The notes beneath the pieces were generated by a model, which saw only the letters and a list, made by a program, of their open reading frames with translations, ran no database searches and had not been told where the DNA came from. 64,000 bases of DNA, from NCBI RefSeq assembly GCF_000766145.1, contig NZ_JNFB01000011.1, positions 17,490 through 81,489 on the forward strand, read 5' to 3'. The position numbers and the translations under genes are program-made. Shown piece after piece: positions 8,302 to 17,146 of this stretch. Each line of letters opens with the position of its first letter. The stretch's first letter is position 1. This DNA comes from Paenilisteria newyorkensis (GTDB taxonomy: Bacteria; Bacillota; Bacilli; Lactobacillales; Listeriaceae).

Positions 8302-9061
8302 CGCGGTCTTTTTTGAGAAATTTCAGTTCGGCGATAATCATGATACTGATGATGATAAGCAGGTACCAGCTGGTGATTTTGCCGAAGCCGACGAGTCGCC
8401 AGGTGACTTCTTGGTCAGGGTAGTACCAGGCGCCGAAGAAGCTGGCGATGTTTTCTGCGACCCAGATGAAGAATGCGATGAGCAGGAAGGACAGGGATAG
8501 TGGCATCCTCAGGCGTTTGTCGCCGACTGTGAAGGATACGACGGTGCGCAGGAACAGAATTAGGACGGCGATAATGAGTATGTAGCGCAAGTCCCAGATG
8601 TAATGATGGGTGAAAAAGTTGAGGTAAATCGCGGCGCAAAGGATGATGACGTAGCTGCTTTTGGGCCAATTTTTGACGGTGAGATCGAAGCGTTTCCAGG
8701 CTTGGCAAATGTAACTGGCGACGCTTGAGTACATGAAGCCGCTGTAAAGTGGGACGCCGAGAATTTTTGTGTAAGCGTCTTCTGGATAGGCCCAGGACCC
8801 CATCTGGATTTTGTAGATTTCAAGAACGAGACCGATGATGTGAAAAAGCATGATGACTTTGAGTTCGTCCCACGTTTCGAGGCCGAATTTGATCAAAAGT
8901 AATTGGGCGATGATGCAGATGATGAGCAGTAAATCGTACCTTGGAAGGAAGGGAATATTGACGTATTTGGAAAAGGCGAGCGAGAGAAAAATGATGGCTG
9001 GGAAGATGCAACAGAGTATTTGTGTCCAGGTGAATTGCCAGAGCAGGGATAGGAAACGCAT
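8279..9061 (-). CDS. DUF817 integral membrane protein
   Basis: 260 residues with about eight membrane helices. Conserved polar patches match the DUF817 family (PF05675): WAYPEDAYTKILGVPLYSGFMY, and FIWVAENIASFFGAWYYPDQ near the end. The biochemical role of the family is unknown. GGAGG lies 6-7 bases before the ATG. It sits 21 bases downstream of mobA on the same strand, so it is probably the last gene of a modB-modC-mobA-DUF817 operon, although nothing in it suggests molybdenum metabolism. Confidence 0.88.
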   Translation of the reverse strand: MRFLSLLWQFTWTQILCCIFPAIIFLSLAFSKYVNIPFLPRYDLLLIICIIAQLLLIKFGLETWDELKVIMLFHIIGLVLEIYKIQMGSWAYPEDAYTKILGVPLYSGFMYSSVASYICQAWKRFDLTVKNWPKSSYVIILCAAIYLNFFTHHYIWDLRYILIIAVLILFLRTVVSFTVGDKRLRMPLSLSFLLIAFFIWVAENIASFFGAWYYPDQEVTWRLVGFGKITSWYLLIIISIMIIAELKFLKKDRENPPIHD

Positions 9062-9082
9062 GTGGTACCTCCAGAAGAATGA

Positions 9083-9640
9083 TTATTTGTAGTTTCTATT
9101 TTGGAATGGGGTGTCGCTTGGAAAAAGGTGTTTTTGTGTGCCGATGGTTTGTAATAATTGCCGAATGCGAAGGTTATCTGCGCGTAACATGGCCTCGATT
9201 TCGTTTTTGCAAGGGGGGATGCAGGCTGTTAGGTAGTGTTGCGCGGTCTCGGTTGCGGCATAGGCATTTCCCTGATGGATGAGCTCGGCGAAAATGGCGG
9301 TCGTTATGTGTGGTGTGTCGGTTGGTGAGAGTAGGTAGTGATCGTAATTGCTGGCGTTCATGACTGCGTGAATGCCGCCGAGTGGTCCTTTGTCGACGAA
9401 CGGTTCTTGGTCGGTTAGGACGGTTGTTGTGCCGTCGTGGAATAGTGCTTGGATGCTTGGGAATAGGCGTTGATTCGTGACGATGAAGACGTGATCGACA
9501 AGTGGGCGCATTTTATCGGCGGTTTGTTCAACCCATGTCGGCGAGCCGGGTGTTTCTTTGTACAGCGCTTTATCTTCGCCGAAACGTCGGGAATTTCCAC
9601 CTGCGAGTACGATACCTGCGATTGTTTTAGTTTTTGACAA
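9083..9640 (-). CDS. mobA: Molybdenum cofactor guanylyltransferase MobA
   Basis: About 185 residues. It transfers GMP from GTP to molybdopterin to make the guanine dinucleotide cofactor needed by the nitrate reductase encoded nearby. The nucleotidyltransferase signature LAGGNSRRFGEDK is at the N-terminus, with PLGGIHAVM and the metal-binding SPTDTPH further on. I prefer the TTG at 9640, which has AAAGGA 8 bases upstream, over the ATG at 9649, whose ribosome-binding site would touch the start codon. The gene overlaps the end of modC. Confidence 0.92.
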   Translation of the reverse strand: MSKTKTIAGIVLAGGNSRRFGEDKALYKETPGSPTWVEQTADKMRPLVDHVFIVTNQRLFPSIQALFHDGTTTVLTDQEPFVDKGPLGGIHAVMNASNYDHYLLSPTDTPHITTAIFAELIHQGNAYAATETAQHYLTACIPPCKNEIEAMLRADNLRIRQLLQTIGTQKHLFPSDTPFQNRNYK

Positions 9641-10277
9641 GGCGACCATCCTTTATCTTTAAAATTTCGCCTGTGAGGGAGGCGGCTTCTTGGTGATAAT
9701 GGGTGACAAAGATGACAGGAATGTCGAAATCGCGCGCCATTTGGCCAACGAGTTCGATACAGATGTTGCGCGTATCTTCGTCAAGACCATTAAATGGTTC
9801 GTCTAAAAGTAGTAGGTTCGGATTGATAATCATCGCACGAGCCATGGCTACGCGTTGTTTTTCACCGCCGGATAATTTCTGAACGGAGGAAAAAAGGAGA
9901 TGGGAAATCTGTAAGTAATCGCTTATTTTGCGGACTTGTTGCTTGATTTCGGCGCGATTTTTTTTGTTGACGGTTAGGCCGAATGCGATGTTTTGAAAGA
10001 CGTTCATATTTGGAAAGAGGGCTAGATTTTGGAAGAGGTAGCCGACTTTGCGAGCAGCGGTTGGAACGGTGATATCACTATATGTATCGTCCCAAGCGGT
10101 GTTGCCAAATTCGATGATGCCTTCGTCGATTTTTTTGAGGCCGCTGATGCATTGAAATAGGGTAGATTTGCCGGAGCCGCTAGAGCCCATAATGGCGGTG
10201 ATTGGCGCGACGAAATCGTAGTTGATATCAAGGTCGTGAAAGGGTAGTTTCTTTTTGAATTTTAAGCGTAGTCCCAT
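9627..10277 (-). CDS. modC: Molybdate ABC transporter ATP-binding protein
   Basis: 216 residues: an ABC ATPase with Walker A GSSGSGKST, signature LSGGEKQRVAMARA, Walker B LLLLDEPF and the H-loop in VTHYHQE. It lacks the C-terminal molybdate-binding TOBE/MOP domain of proteobacterial ModC, giving the short Gram-positive form. It energises ModB at the membrane. It begins 3 bases after modB and overlaps mobA at its end. Confidence 0.92.
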   Translation of the reverse strand: MGLRLKFKKKLPFHDLDINYDFVAPITAIMGSSGSGKSTLFQCISGLKKIDEGIIEFGNTAWDDTYSDITVPTAARKVGYLFQNLALFPNMNVFQNIAFGLTVNKKNRAEIKQQVRKISDYLQISHLLFSSVQKLSGGEKQRVAMARAMIINPNLLLLDEPFNGLDEDTRNICIELVGQMARDFDIPVIFVTHYHQEAASLTGEILKIKDGRLVKN

Positions 10278-10280
10278 GGG

Positions 10281-10952
10281 TTACATTCCTCTCGTTAAGT
10301 TGGTTTGGCGGACGGTCAGGATGTGGATGATCATTAGCGCGAAAATGCCGATGATAACATTGATGAGTCCAAGATAAATGGCTGTGCGCATGTTGCCTTG
10401 TTGGACCATGAAGTAAATACTGGAGGCAATGGTATTGGTTTTTCCTTCGATGTAACCGGCGACCATGAGGCTTGCTCCGAATTCACCCATTGCCCGGCAA
10501 AAACTAAGTAAAATCCCTGCTAAAATTGGTTGCCAGCAGTTTGGTAGGATAATTTTTAAAAAGATAGTTCTGGCGTTGGCTGACAGGGTTTGTGCGGCCC
10601 AGACGAGGTCGTGATCGATGGAGAGAAACGCGCTTTTTAGGCCTTGGTACATAATTGGTAAAATGATGATCGTTGTTGCGATAACGGCACCGGCGAGCGT
10701 GAAGATGAAGCTATAGTTGAAGTTATTCCATAAAAAGGCGCCGAGAAGATCGTTTTTTCCGAACAGATTGAGTAGAATCAGGCCTACAACGGTTGGCGGT
10801 AAAACGAGTGGTAGCAGGATGATGATCTCAATGATGAGTTGAAATCGTGATTTGCGGTTCGCGAAGTAGTAGCTGAGTGGGAGCATGGTGAGGAACGCGA
10901 GAAGTGTGGATGCAAACGCGATGATAAGTGAGTGTAGGACTGGTGTTAGCAT
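10281..10952 (-). CDS. modB: Molybdate ABC transporter permease
   Basis: About 223 residues from MLTPVLHSLIIAF. It is a five-to-six-helix permease with the ABC interaction loop GASLMVAGYIEGKT / EFGASL region typical of ModB. The start at 10952 has GGAGG about 9 bases upstream and gives the family length. An in-frame extension to 11192 would run through an intergenic repeat and into the -35 of the gene's own promoter, so it is not coding. The binding protein gene modA is separated from it by the nar cluster (19390). Confidence 0.92.
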   Translation of the reverse strand: MLTPVLHSLIIAFASTLLAFLTMLPLSYYFANRKSRFQLIIEIIILLPLVLPPTVVGLILLNLFGKNDLLGAFLWNNFNYSFIFTLAGAVIATTIIILPIMYQGLKSAFLSIDHDLVWAAQTLSANARTIFLKIILPNCWQPILAGILLSFCRAMGEFGASLMVAGYIEGKTNTIASSIYFMVQQGNMRTAIYLGLINVIIGIFALMIIHILTVRQTNLTRGM

Positions 10953-10969
10953 AATTGTTGAACCTCCGA

Positions 10970-11095
10970 TCAAGCGCGCCGACAAGGGCTCATTTCCGTC
11001 GTTAAAAACTCTGTTCCGATGCTCGAGTGCAAATCGCACATTCCGCTTCGGTACTCGCTTTTGCCTAGGAACTAAACCCTTGTCGGCGCGCTTGA
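10970..11095. repeat. Palindromic intergenic repeat, family C copy 2
   Basis: 126 bases bounded by perfect 19-bp inverted arms (TCAAGCGCGCCGACAAGGG and its complement). The interior shares TCGTTAAA, GTTCC, TGCTCG, GGTACTCGC and TTTGCCTAG with the copy at 7059-7154. It lies in the modB 5' UTR, 18 bases before the start codon. Confidence 0.8.
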
Positions 11096-11163
11096 AGTTT
11101 GGTGGGACAGAATGAAAACCTGGATAATGGTCTGCGGATTGATTTTTTATGTATTCCTTCTCT

Positions 11164-11192
11164 ATTATGTTATGCGAATCATGCATTGTCAA
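11164..11192 (-). promoter_or_regulatory. Promoter of the modB-modC-mobA operon
   Basis: Minus strand: perfect -35 TTGACA (11187-11192), 17-base spacer, -10 CATAAT (11164-11169). The transcript would start near 11157 and carry the family C repeat in its leader. Confidence 0.7.
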
Positions 11193-11219
11193 AGAATATT
11201 AGTCGCGAAAATATAGGGA

Positions 11220-11246
11220 TTCTCCCGATGCGCGGAAATGGGAGAA
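11220..11246 (+). other. Dyad upstream of narG
   Basis: TTCTCCC/GGGAGAA, 7-bp arms with a 13-base interval, about 75-100 bases before the narG start. It could be an operator or an RNA hairpin; no known site was recognised. Confidence 0.35.
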
Positions 11247-11271
11247 GTTGTACTATCGGATTAGATAGGAA

Positions 11272-11299
11272 TTTTACTGTTTTTCTTTGTGAATATAAT
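11272..11299 (+). promoter_or_regulatory. Possible narGHJI promoter
   Basis: -10 TATAAT (11294-11299) with a weak -35 TTTTAC (11272-11277) and 16-base spacer. The -10 is embedded in TGTGAATATAATAACA, one base away from a TGTGA-N6-TMACA Fnr/Crp-type half-site pair, but a box over the -10 cannot act as a normal activator site. Confidence 0.35.
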
Positions 11300-11321
11300 A
11301 ACAAAAATGAGGTGGTACATA

Positions 11322-14300
11322 GTGAGGAAAAAAGGTTTGCGGTTCTTTAAACGGACGGAGAAATTTAATGGTAACTGGACGGTGATGGAGGAGAAAAGCC
11401 GGGCTTGGGAGAAGATGTATCGGGATCGTTGGAGTCATGATAAAGTGGTTCGCACGACGCATGGTGTCAATTGTACGGGTTCGTGTAGTTGGCAGGTTTT
11501 CGTGAAGAACGGGATTATTACGTGGGAAAATCAGGCGACGGATTACCCGAGTTGTGGGCCGGACATGCCGGAATTTGAACCCCGTGGCTGTCCGCGTGGC
11601 GCGAGTTTTTCGTGGTATGAGTATAGTCCGTTACGTGTGAAATATCCGTATGTGCGCGGGAAATTGTGGCGTTTATGGCAAAATGCGTTGAAGCAGTACG
11701 GGGACCCGATTAAGGCTTGGGCGAGTATTGTGGAAGATCCTGAGAAGGCGGATAGTTACAAGAGTGCGCGTGGTAAGGGTGGACAGATTCGTGTGACTTG
11801 GCAGGAAGCGTATTATATGGTTGCGGCGATGCTTATTTATACGATTAAGAAATATGGACCGGATCGCTTGGCTGGGTTTACGCCGATTCCTGCGATGTCG
11901 ATGATTAGTTATGCGGCTGGGTCGCGGTTTTTGACGCTGCTCGGTGGTGAAATGTTGAGTTTTTATGATTGGTATGCGGATTTACCGCCTGCTTCTCCGC
12001 AAATTTGGGGTGAGCAGACGGACGTGCCGGAATCGAGTGACTGGTATAATGCGGGTTACATTATGATGTGGGGCTCGAATGTGCCGCTGACTCGGACGCC
12101 GGATGCGCATTTTATGACGGAAGTTCGTTATAAGGGGACGAAGGTTGTTGCGGTTGCGCCGGATTATGCGGAGAACGTGAAGTTTGCGGATAATTGGTTG
12201 GCGCCGAATCCTGGGACGGATGCTGCTCTTGCGCAAGCGATGACGCATGTTATTTTGAAGGAGTTTTATGTGGAACGCGCGGAATCGCAGTTTATTGATT
12301 ATGCGAAACAGTTTACGGATTTGCCGTTTTTGCTGTTGCTTGATCAGACGGATAAGGGCTTGACGCCGGGTCGTTTCTTGCGTGAGGACGATTTGCATGC
12401 GGGGCTTGAGAAGGCGGCTAATGCGGATTGGAAAACGTGTTTGATTGATGAGACGACGGGCGAGATTGTGGTTCCGAATGGGACGATGGGTCAGCGCTGG
12501 GAAGAGGGCGTGAAGTGGAACTTGTCGCTTGCACGTGAGGATGGTTCTGTGATTGCGCCTGCGATGACGGTTGGCTTGGATCGGATCGATACGGTTGCGT
12601 TTCCTTATTTTGATAATACGGGGAATGGGATTTTTGAACGGGAATTGCCGGTTCGGGAAATTACGCTGGCGGATGGTTCGAAGCGCTTAGTTGCGACGGT
12701 TTATGATGTGATGTTGAGTCAGTATGGTGTGGCGCGGCATGATGGGGACACGATGGCGGCGCGTGGATTGGATGATGCGGAAAGCTTGTATACGCCGGCT
12801 TGGCAGGAACCGATTACGGGTGTGAAGGCGGATATTGTGACGCAGATTGCGCGTGAGTTTGCGCAGAATGCGATTGATACGGGTGGTCGTTCGATGATCA
12901 TCATGGGCGCGGGAATTAATCACTGGTTTAATAGTGACACGATTTACCGCTCGATCTTGAACTTGGTTATTTTGACGGCATCGCAAGGCGTGAATGGCGG
13001 AGGCTGGGCGCATTATGTTGGTCAGGAGAAATGTCGTCCGATTGAGGGCTGGCAAACAGTGGCTTTTGCGAAGGATTGGCAGGGCGCGGTGAGACAGCAG
13101 AACGCGACGAGTTTCTGGTATTTTGCGACGGATCAGTGGCGTTATGAGGAGATGGACACGGATGCTTTGAAGTCTCCACTGGCGCAAAAAACGAGCTATA
13201 AACACCCGGCGGATTACAATGTGTTGGCGGCGAGACTTGGTTGGTTGCCTTCGTATCCGCAGTTTAACAAGAATAGTTTGCTGTTCGCGGCTGAAAATAA
13301 GGACAAATCGGATGCGGAAATCGTGTCGGGTATTGTCGAGGATTTGAAATCGGAGAAATTGCAGTTTGCGGTGGAAGATCCGGATAATCCTGTGAACTTC
13401 CCGCGTGGTCTTTTTGTATGGCGCTCGAACCTTGTTTCTTCTAGTGGAAAAGGGCAGGAGTACTTTATGAAGCATTTGTTTGGAACGACGAATAATTTGT
13501 TGTCGACGCCAAATGATGAGTTCAAGCCGGAGGAAATGGTGTGGCGTGATGAGGAAACGGAAGGAAAACTGGACTTGATGGTGACGCTTGATTTCCGGAT
13601 GACGGCGACGCCAATTTATTCGGATGTGGTGCTTCCTGCTGCGACGTGGTATGAGAAGACGGATATTTCGAGTACGGATATGCATCCTTTTGTGCATCCA
13701 TTTAACCCGGCGATTAGCCCGCTTTGGGAGTCGAAATCGGATTGGAATATTTTCAAGGATTTGAGTCAGACGTTTTCTGAGATGGCGAAGGATCACTTGC
13801 ATGAGGTGCAGCGGGATGTGATTATGTTGCCGCTGAACCATGATTCGCAGATGGAGATTTCGCAGCCTTATGGTGAGATTAAGGATTGGAAAAAAGGCGA
13901 GGTTGAGGCGATTCCAGGTAAGACGATGCCGCATTTCCAATTTGTAGAGCGTGATTATACGCAGATTTACGATAAATTTATTACGCTTGGTCCAAATGTG
14001 GGAACGGGCAAGGTTGGCGCGCATGGGACGCAGTTCTCGGTCGCGGAGGAATATGAGGAAATGAAAGGCATCAACGGGGTTTATGAGGATGACTCGATTA
14101 AGAACGGGATGCCAATTATGGAGTCGGAACGGCAGGCGGCGAATGCGATTCTGCATATTTCTAGTGCGACGAACGGGAAGGTTGCGGTTCGGGCTTGGGA
14201 AGTGGCGGAGGACGCGACGGGAATGGAGCTTAGTCATTTAGCGAAGCCACGCGAGGCGGAGCGGATTACATTCCAAAGCATTACGGCGCAACCGCGTGAA

Positions 14301-14993
14301 GTGATTCCGACGCCAGTATTTACGGGTTCGAATACGGATGGCAAGCGTTATTCGCCATTTACGACGAACATTGAGCATTTGGTGCCATTCCGGACGCTGA
14401 CTGGGAGACAACATTTTTATATTGATCACGAGATGTTTTTACAATATGGGGAAGCGTTGCCGGTGTATAAGCCGACATTGCCACCGCAAGTTTTTGCACC
14501 ACGTGATAAGGAGATTGTGGAGACGCCGGATACGATTGTGTTGCGCTATTTGACGCCGCACGGTAAGTGGAATATTCACAGTATGTACCAAGATAATCAG
14601 CATATGTTGACGCTTTTCCGTGGTGGCCCGAACGTGTGGATCAACCATGAAGACGCAGAAGCTGGCAAAATTAAAGACAATGACTGGCTCGAAGTTTATA
14701 ACCGAAATGGTGTGGTAACGGCGCGTGCGGTTGTTAGTCACAGAATGCCTAAAGGAACGATGTACATGTATCACGCGCAAGACCGTCATATCAACGTTCC
14801 AGGCACTTCGATTACAGGAACGCGAGGCGGTAGTCACAATGCGCCGACGAAAATCCACGTGAAACCAACACAAATGGTTGGTGGATATGCACAACTTAGC
14901 TACGGTTTTAACTATTATGGACCAATTGGAAATCAGCGGGATCTCTATGTTGCTGTCCGGAAACTGAACGAGGTGAATTGGCTTGAAGATTAA
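11322..14993 (+). CDS. narG: Respiratory nitrate reductase alpha subunit (molybdopterin catalytic subunit)
   Basis: About 1223 residues from the GTG at 11322, close to Bacillus NarG length. It reduces nitrate to nitrite on the cytoplasmic side of the membrane, using a bis-MGD molybdenum cofactor and the FS0 cluster. The N-terminal His/Cys cluster motif is present (HGVNCTGSCSW, then CGPDMPEFEPRGCPRG). The molybdenum aspartate lies in FYDWYADLPPASPQ, followed by WGEQTDVPESSDWYN. The GTG has AGGTGG 6-7 bases upstream; upstream in-frame codons (11289, 11307) lack one. It overlaps narH by 11 bases, and its expression is tied to the neighbouring molybdenum genes. Confidence 0.96.
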   Translation: MRKKGLRFFKRTEKFNGNWTVMEEKSRAWEKMYRDRWSHDKVVRTTHGVNCTGSCSWQVFVKNGIITWENQATDYPSCGPDMPEFEPRGCPRGASFSWYEYSPLRVKYPYVRGKLWRLWQNALKQYGDPIKAWASIVEDPEKADSYKSARGKGGQIRVTWQEAYYMVAAMLIYTIKKYGPDRLAGFTPIPAMSMISYAAGSRFLTLLGGEMLSFYDWYADLPPASPQIWGEQTDVPESSDWYNAGYIMMWGSNVPLTRTPDAHFMTEVRYKGTKVVAVAPDYAENVKFADNWLAPNPGTDAALAQAMTHVILKEFYVERAESQFIDYAKQFTDLPFLLLLDQTDKGLTPGRFLREDDLHAGLEKAANADWKTCLIDETTGEIVVPNGTMGQRWEEGVKWNLSLAREDGSVIAPAMTVGLDRIDTVAFPYFDNTGNGIFERELPVREITLADGSKRLVATVYDVMLSQYGVARHDGDTMAARGLDDAESLYTPAWQEPITGVKADIVTQIAREFAQNAIDTGGRSMIIMGAGINHWFNSDTIYRSILNLVILTASQGVNGGGWAHYVGQEKCRPIEGWQTVAFAKDWQGAVRQQNATSFWYFATDQWRYEEMDTDALKSPLAQKTSYKHPADYNVLAARLGWLPSYPQFNKNSLLFAAENKDKSDAEIVSGIVEDLKSEKLQFAVEDPDNPVNFPRGLFVWRSNLVSSSGKGQEYFMKHLFGTTNNLLSTPNDEFKPEEMVWRDEETEGKLDLMVTLDFRMTATPIYSDVVLPAATWYEKTDISSTDMHPFVHPFNPAISPLWESKSDWNIFKDLSQTFSEMAKDHLHEVQRDVIMLPLNHDSQMEISQPYGEIKDWKKGEVEAIPGKTMPHFQFVERDYTQIYDKFITLGPNVGTGKVGAHGTQFSVAEEYEEMKGINGVYEDDSIKNGMPIMESERQAANAILHISSATNGKVAVRAWEVAEDATGMELSHLAKPREAERITFQSITAQPREVIPTPVFTGSNTDGKRYSPFTTNIEHLVPFRTLTGRQHFYIDHEMFLQYGEALPVYKPTLPPQVFAPRDKEIVETPDTIVLRYLTPHGKWNIHSMYQDNQHMLTLFRGGPNVWINHEDAEAGKIKDNDWLEVYNRNGVVTARAVVSHRMPKGTMYMYHAQDRHINVPGTSITGTRGGSHNAPTKIHVKPTQMVGGYAQLSYGFNYYGPIGNQRDLYVAVRKLNEVNWLED

Positions 14994-16578
14994 AGCACAA
15001 GTAGGAATGGTAATGAATCTAGATAAATGCATCGGCTGCCATACGTGTAGTGTGACGTGTAAAAATACGTGGACAAACCGCCCTGGTGCCGAGTATATCT
15101 GGTTTAATAATGTCGAAACGAAGCCCGGTATCGGTTATCCGAAACAATGGGAAGACCAAGAACGCTACAAAGGCGGCTGGAAACTGAAAAAAGGGAAATT
15201 GGAGCTTGCGGCTGGTTCGAAGTGGAATAAAGTTATGCTTGGGAAAATTTTCTACAATCCAGATATGCCGGAATTAAAGGATTATTATGAGCCGTGGACG
15301 TACAATTACGATACACTTTTCACGCCGAAAGAGAAGAAAAACCAACCGGTGGCGCGTCCAAAATCCGTGATTACAGGCAAGAACATGGAAATCGAATGGG
15401 GCCCAAACTGGGAGGATGATTTGGCGGGAGCACCAACCACGATGCCGCTTGATCCGAACATGAAAAACATCGAAACGGAGATAAAAACCAATTTTGAGAC
15501 AGCGTTTATGATGTATTTGCCGCGTTTGTGCGAGCATTGTTTGAATCCTTCTTGCGTGGCGTCGTGTCCGAGTGGCGCGATGTATAAACGCGATGAAGAC
15601 GGAATTGTTTTGGTTGACCAGGAAGCGTGTCGTGGCTGGCGCTATTGCATGACTGGTTGTCCGTATAAAAAAGTATATTTCAACTGGAAAACGAATAAGG
15701 CGGAGAAATGCACGTTCTGTTTCCCGCGTATCGAGGCTGGTTTGCCAACGGTTTGTTCGGAGACGTGTACAGGTCGGATTCGCTATCTTGGCGTCATGCT
15801 GTACGATGCGGATGGCGTGAAAGAAGCGGCTTCTGTAGAGGACGAGAAGGAGTTGTATCAAAAACAGCTTGACTTGTTCCTTGATCCGAATGATCCAGCG
15901 GTGATTGAGCAGGCGCGCAAAGACGGTATTAAAGAAGATTGGATTAAGGCAGCGCAGAATTCTCCTGTTTACAAAATGGCGAAGGAATACAAGATTGCGT
16001 TCCCGCTGCATCCAGAATACCGCACGATGCCAATGGTTTGGTACGTGCCGCCACTTTCGCCAATCATGAACTATTTTGAAGGGAAAGATTCGATTAATAA
16101 TCCGGATATGATTTTCCCGGCGATTGATGAAATGCGGATTCCTGTTGATTATTTGGCGAGTTTGCTGACGGCGGGAAATACGGATGTGATTAAGACGTCG
16201 CTACAAAAAATGGCGATGATGAGGATGTATATGCGTGCTGTGAGCTCTGGTAAGGAGTTTGATACGGAGAAATTGGCGCGAATCGGGATGACGGAGCAGG
16301 AAGTGAAGAAAATGTATCGTCTGCTTGCGATTGCGAAATATGAGGATCGTTTTGTGATTCCGGCGAGTCATAAAGAGGATTACATCGATACGTATAAAGC
16401 GCAAGGTTCATCTGGCTTTTCGGAGGACGTTTGTGGTGGTTGTAGTTTGGCGGATCAGATTAATAAGCCGGATGTTACGAATACACCAATGCCGATGGGA
16501 AATAGTACGCAGCAGCCTTCGAAATCCACGCAGGATATGTATGAAGAAAGTTTTTATGGGGGGATTTGGCGTGATTAA
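14983..16578 (+). CDS. narH: Respiratory nitrate reductase beta subunit (iron-sulfur electron transfer)
   Basis: 531 residues with a TTG start and AGGTG 7 bases upstream, inside the end of narG. It carries four ferredoxin-like cysteine groups: CIGCHTCSVTCKNTW near residue 17, CEHCLNPSCVASCP, CRGWRYCMTGCP (Trp in place of a Cys, typical of the 3Fe-4S site) and CTFC/CSETC. It passes electrons from NarI haems to NarG. The sequence follows Bacillus NarH closely along its length, with a somewhat longer tail that includes an extra CGGC. Confidence 0.96.
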   Translation: MKIKAQVGMVMNLDKCIGCHTCSVTCKNTWTNRPGAEYIWFNNVETKPGIGYPKQWEDQERYKGGWKLKKGKLELAAGSKWNKVMLGKIFYNPDMPELKDYYEPWTYNYDTLFTPKEKKNQPVARPKSVITGKNMEIEWGPNWEDDLAGAPTTMPLDPNMKNIETEIKTNFETAFMMYLPRLCEHCLNPSCVASCPSGAMYKRDEDGIVLVDQEACRGWRYCMTGCPYKKVYFNWKTNKAEKCTFCFPRIEAGLPTVCSETCTGRIRYLGVMLYDADGVKEAASVEDEKELYQKQLDLFLDPNDPAVIEQARKDGIKEDWIKAAQNSPVYKMAKEYKIAFPLHPEYRTMPMVWYVPPLSPIMNYFEGKDSINNPDMIFPAIDEMRIPVDYLASLLTAGNTDVIKTSLQKMAMMRMYMRAVSSGKEFDTEKLARIGMTEQEVKKMYRLLAIAKYEDRFVIPASHKEDYIDTYKAQGSSGFSEDVCGGCSLADQINKPDVTNTPMPMGNSTQQPSKSTQDMYEESFYGGIWRD

Positions 16579-17146
16579 TTATGCCTTGCTAGACGAGAAA
16601 CGCGCTGTTTTTGGCGCTATTTCGGCAGTGTTGTCGTATCCTGAAAAACGCTTTATTAATGATCGGTTTCTACTTTTAGAAACGTTTGAAAATCCTAAAA
16701 CGCTGGCATTGATAACAGCGTTTTGGGAGGAAATTTCTGCGCTGACTTTGGGTGAGATTACAGAAACATATGTGGACACGTTTGATTTTAATAAAAAGAC
16801 GACGCTTTACATGACGTTTTACAAGTTTGAGGATGCGCGGGAACGTGGGCAGATGTTGGCGAAGTTGAAGGTGCTTTACGAGATGTTTGGTTTGTTGCCG
16901 GATGATGCAGAGTTGACGGATTATTTGCCACTGATGCTTGAGTTTATTGATGCGGGTGATTGGTATCTGGATGAGCGTTCTGGTGATAGTATTGAGCTTT
17001 TGATTGGCGTGATTGAAGACGGTTCGTATCATTTGCTTCAGGCGCTTGAAGAGGCGGGAAATCCATATCGGTTTGTGATTGAGGCAATGCGGAATGAATT
17101 GCGCGTTTGCGTGAAACAGGGAGAGGAGAAGCAGCATGTGGAATAA
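16571..17146 (+). CDS. narJ: Nitrate reductase assembly chaperone NarJ
   Basis: About 191 residues from the GTG at 16571, which has GGGGGG 7 bases upstream and overlaps the narH stop. A longer frame from 16433 lies within narH and is not the gene. The all-helical protein (LLDEKRAVFGAISAVLSYPE, then DFNKKTTLYMTFYKFEDARERGQ) matches NarJ of the TorD/DmsD-like chaperones. NarJ guides molybdenum cofactor insertion into NarG before membrane attachment and is not part of the final enzyme. Confidence 0.93.
   Translation: MINYALLDEKRAVFGAISAVLSYPEKRFINDRFLLLETFENPKTLALITAFWEEISALTLGEITETYVDTFDFNKKTTLYMTFYKFEDARERGQMLAKLKVLYEMFGLLPDDAELTDYLPLMLEFIDAGDWYLDERSGDSIELLIGVIEDGSYHLLQALEEAGNPYRFVIEAMRNELRVCVKQGEEKQHVE

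Noticed and set aside
11288..11303. TGTGA-N6-TAACA, possible Fnr box upstream of narG
   Set aside because: It overlaps the -10 and lies only about 20 bases before the start codon, so it cannot work as a standard activator site; kept only as a remark.
12687..14237. 516-codon open frame on the minus strand opposite narG
   Set aside because: Very rich in Arg and His, no ribosome-binding site, no family features; it is the antisense shadow of narG codon bias.
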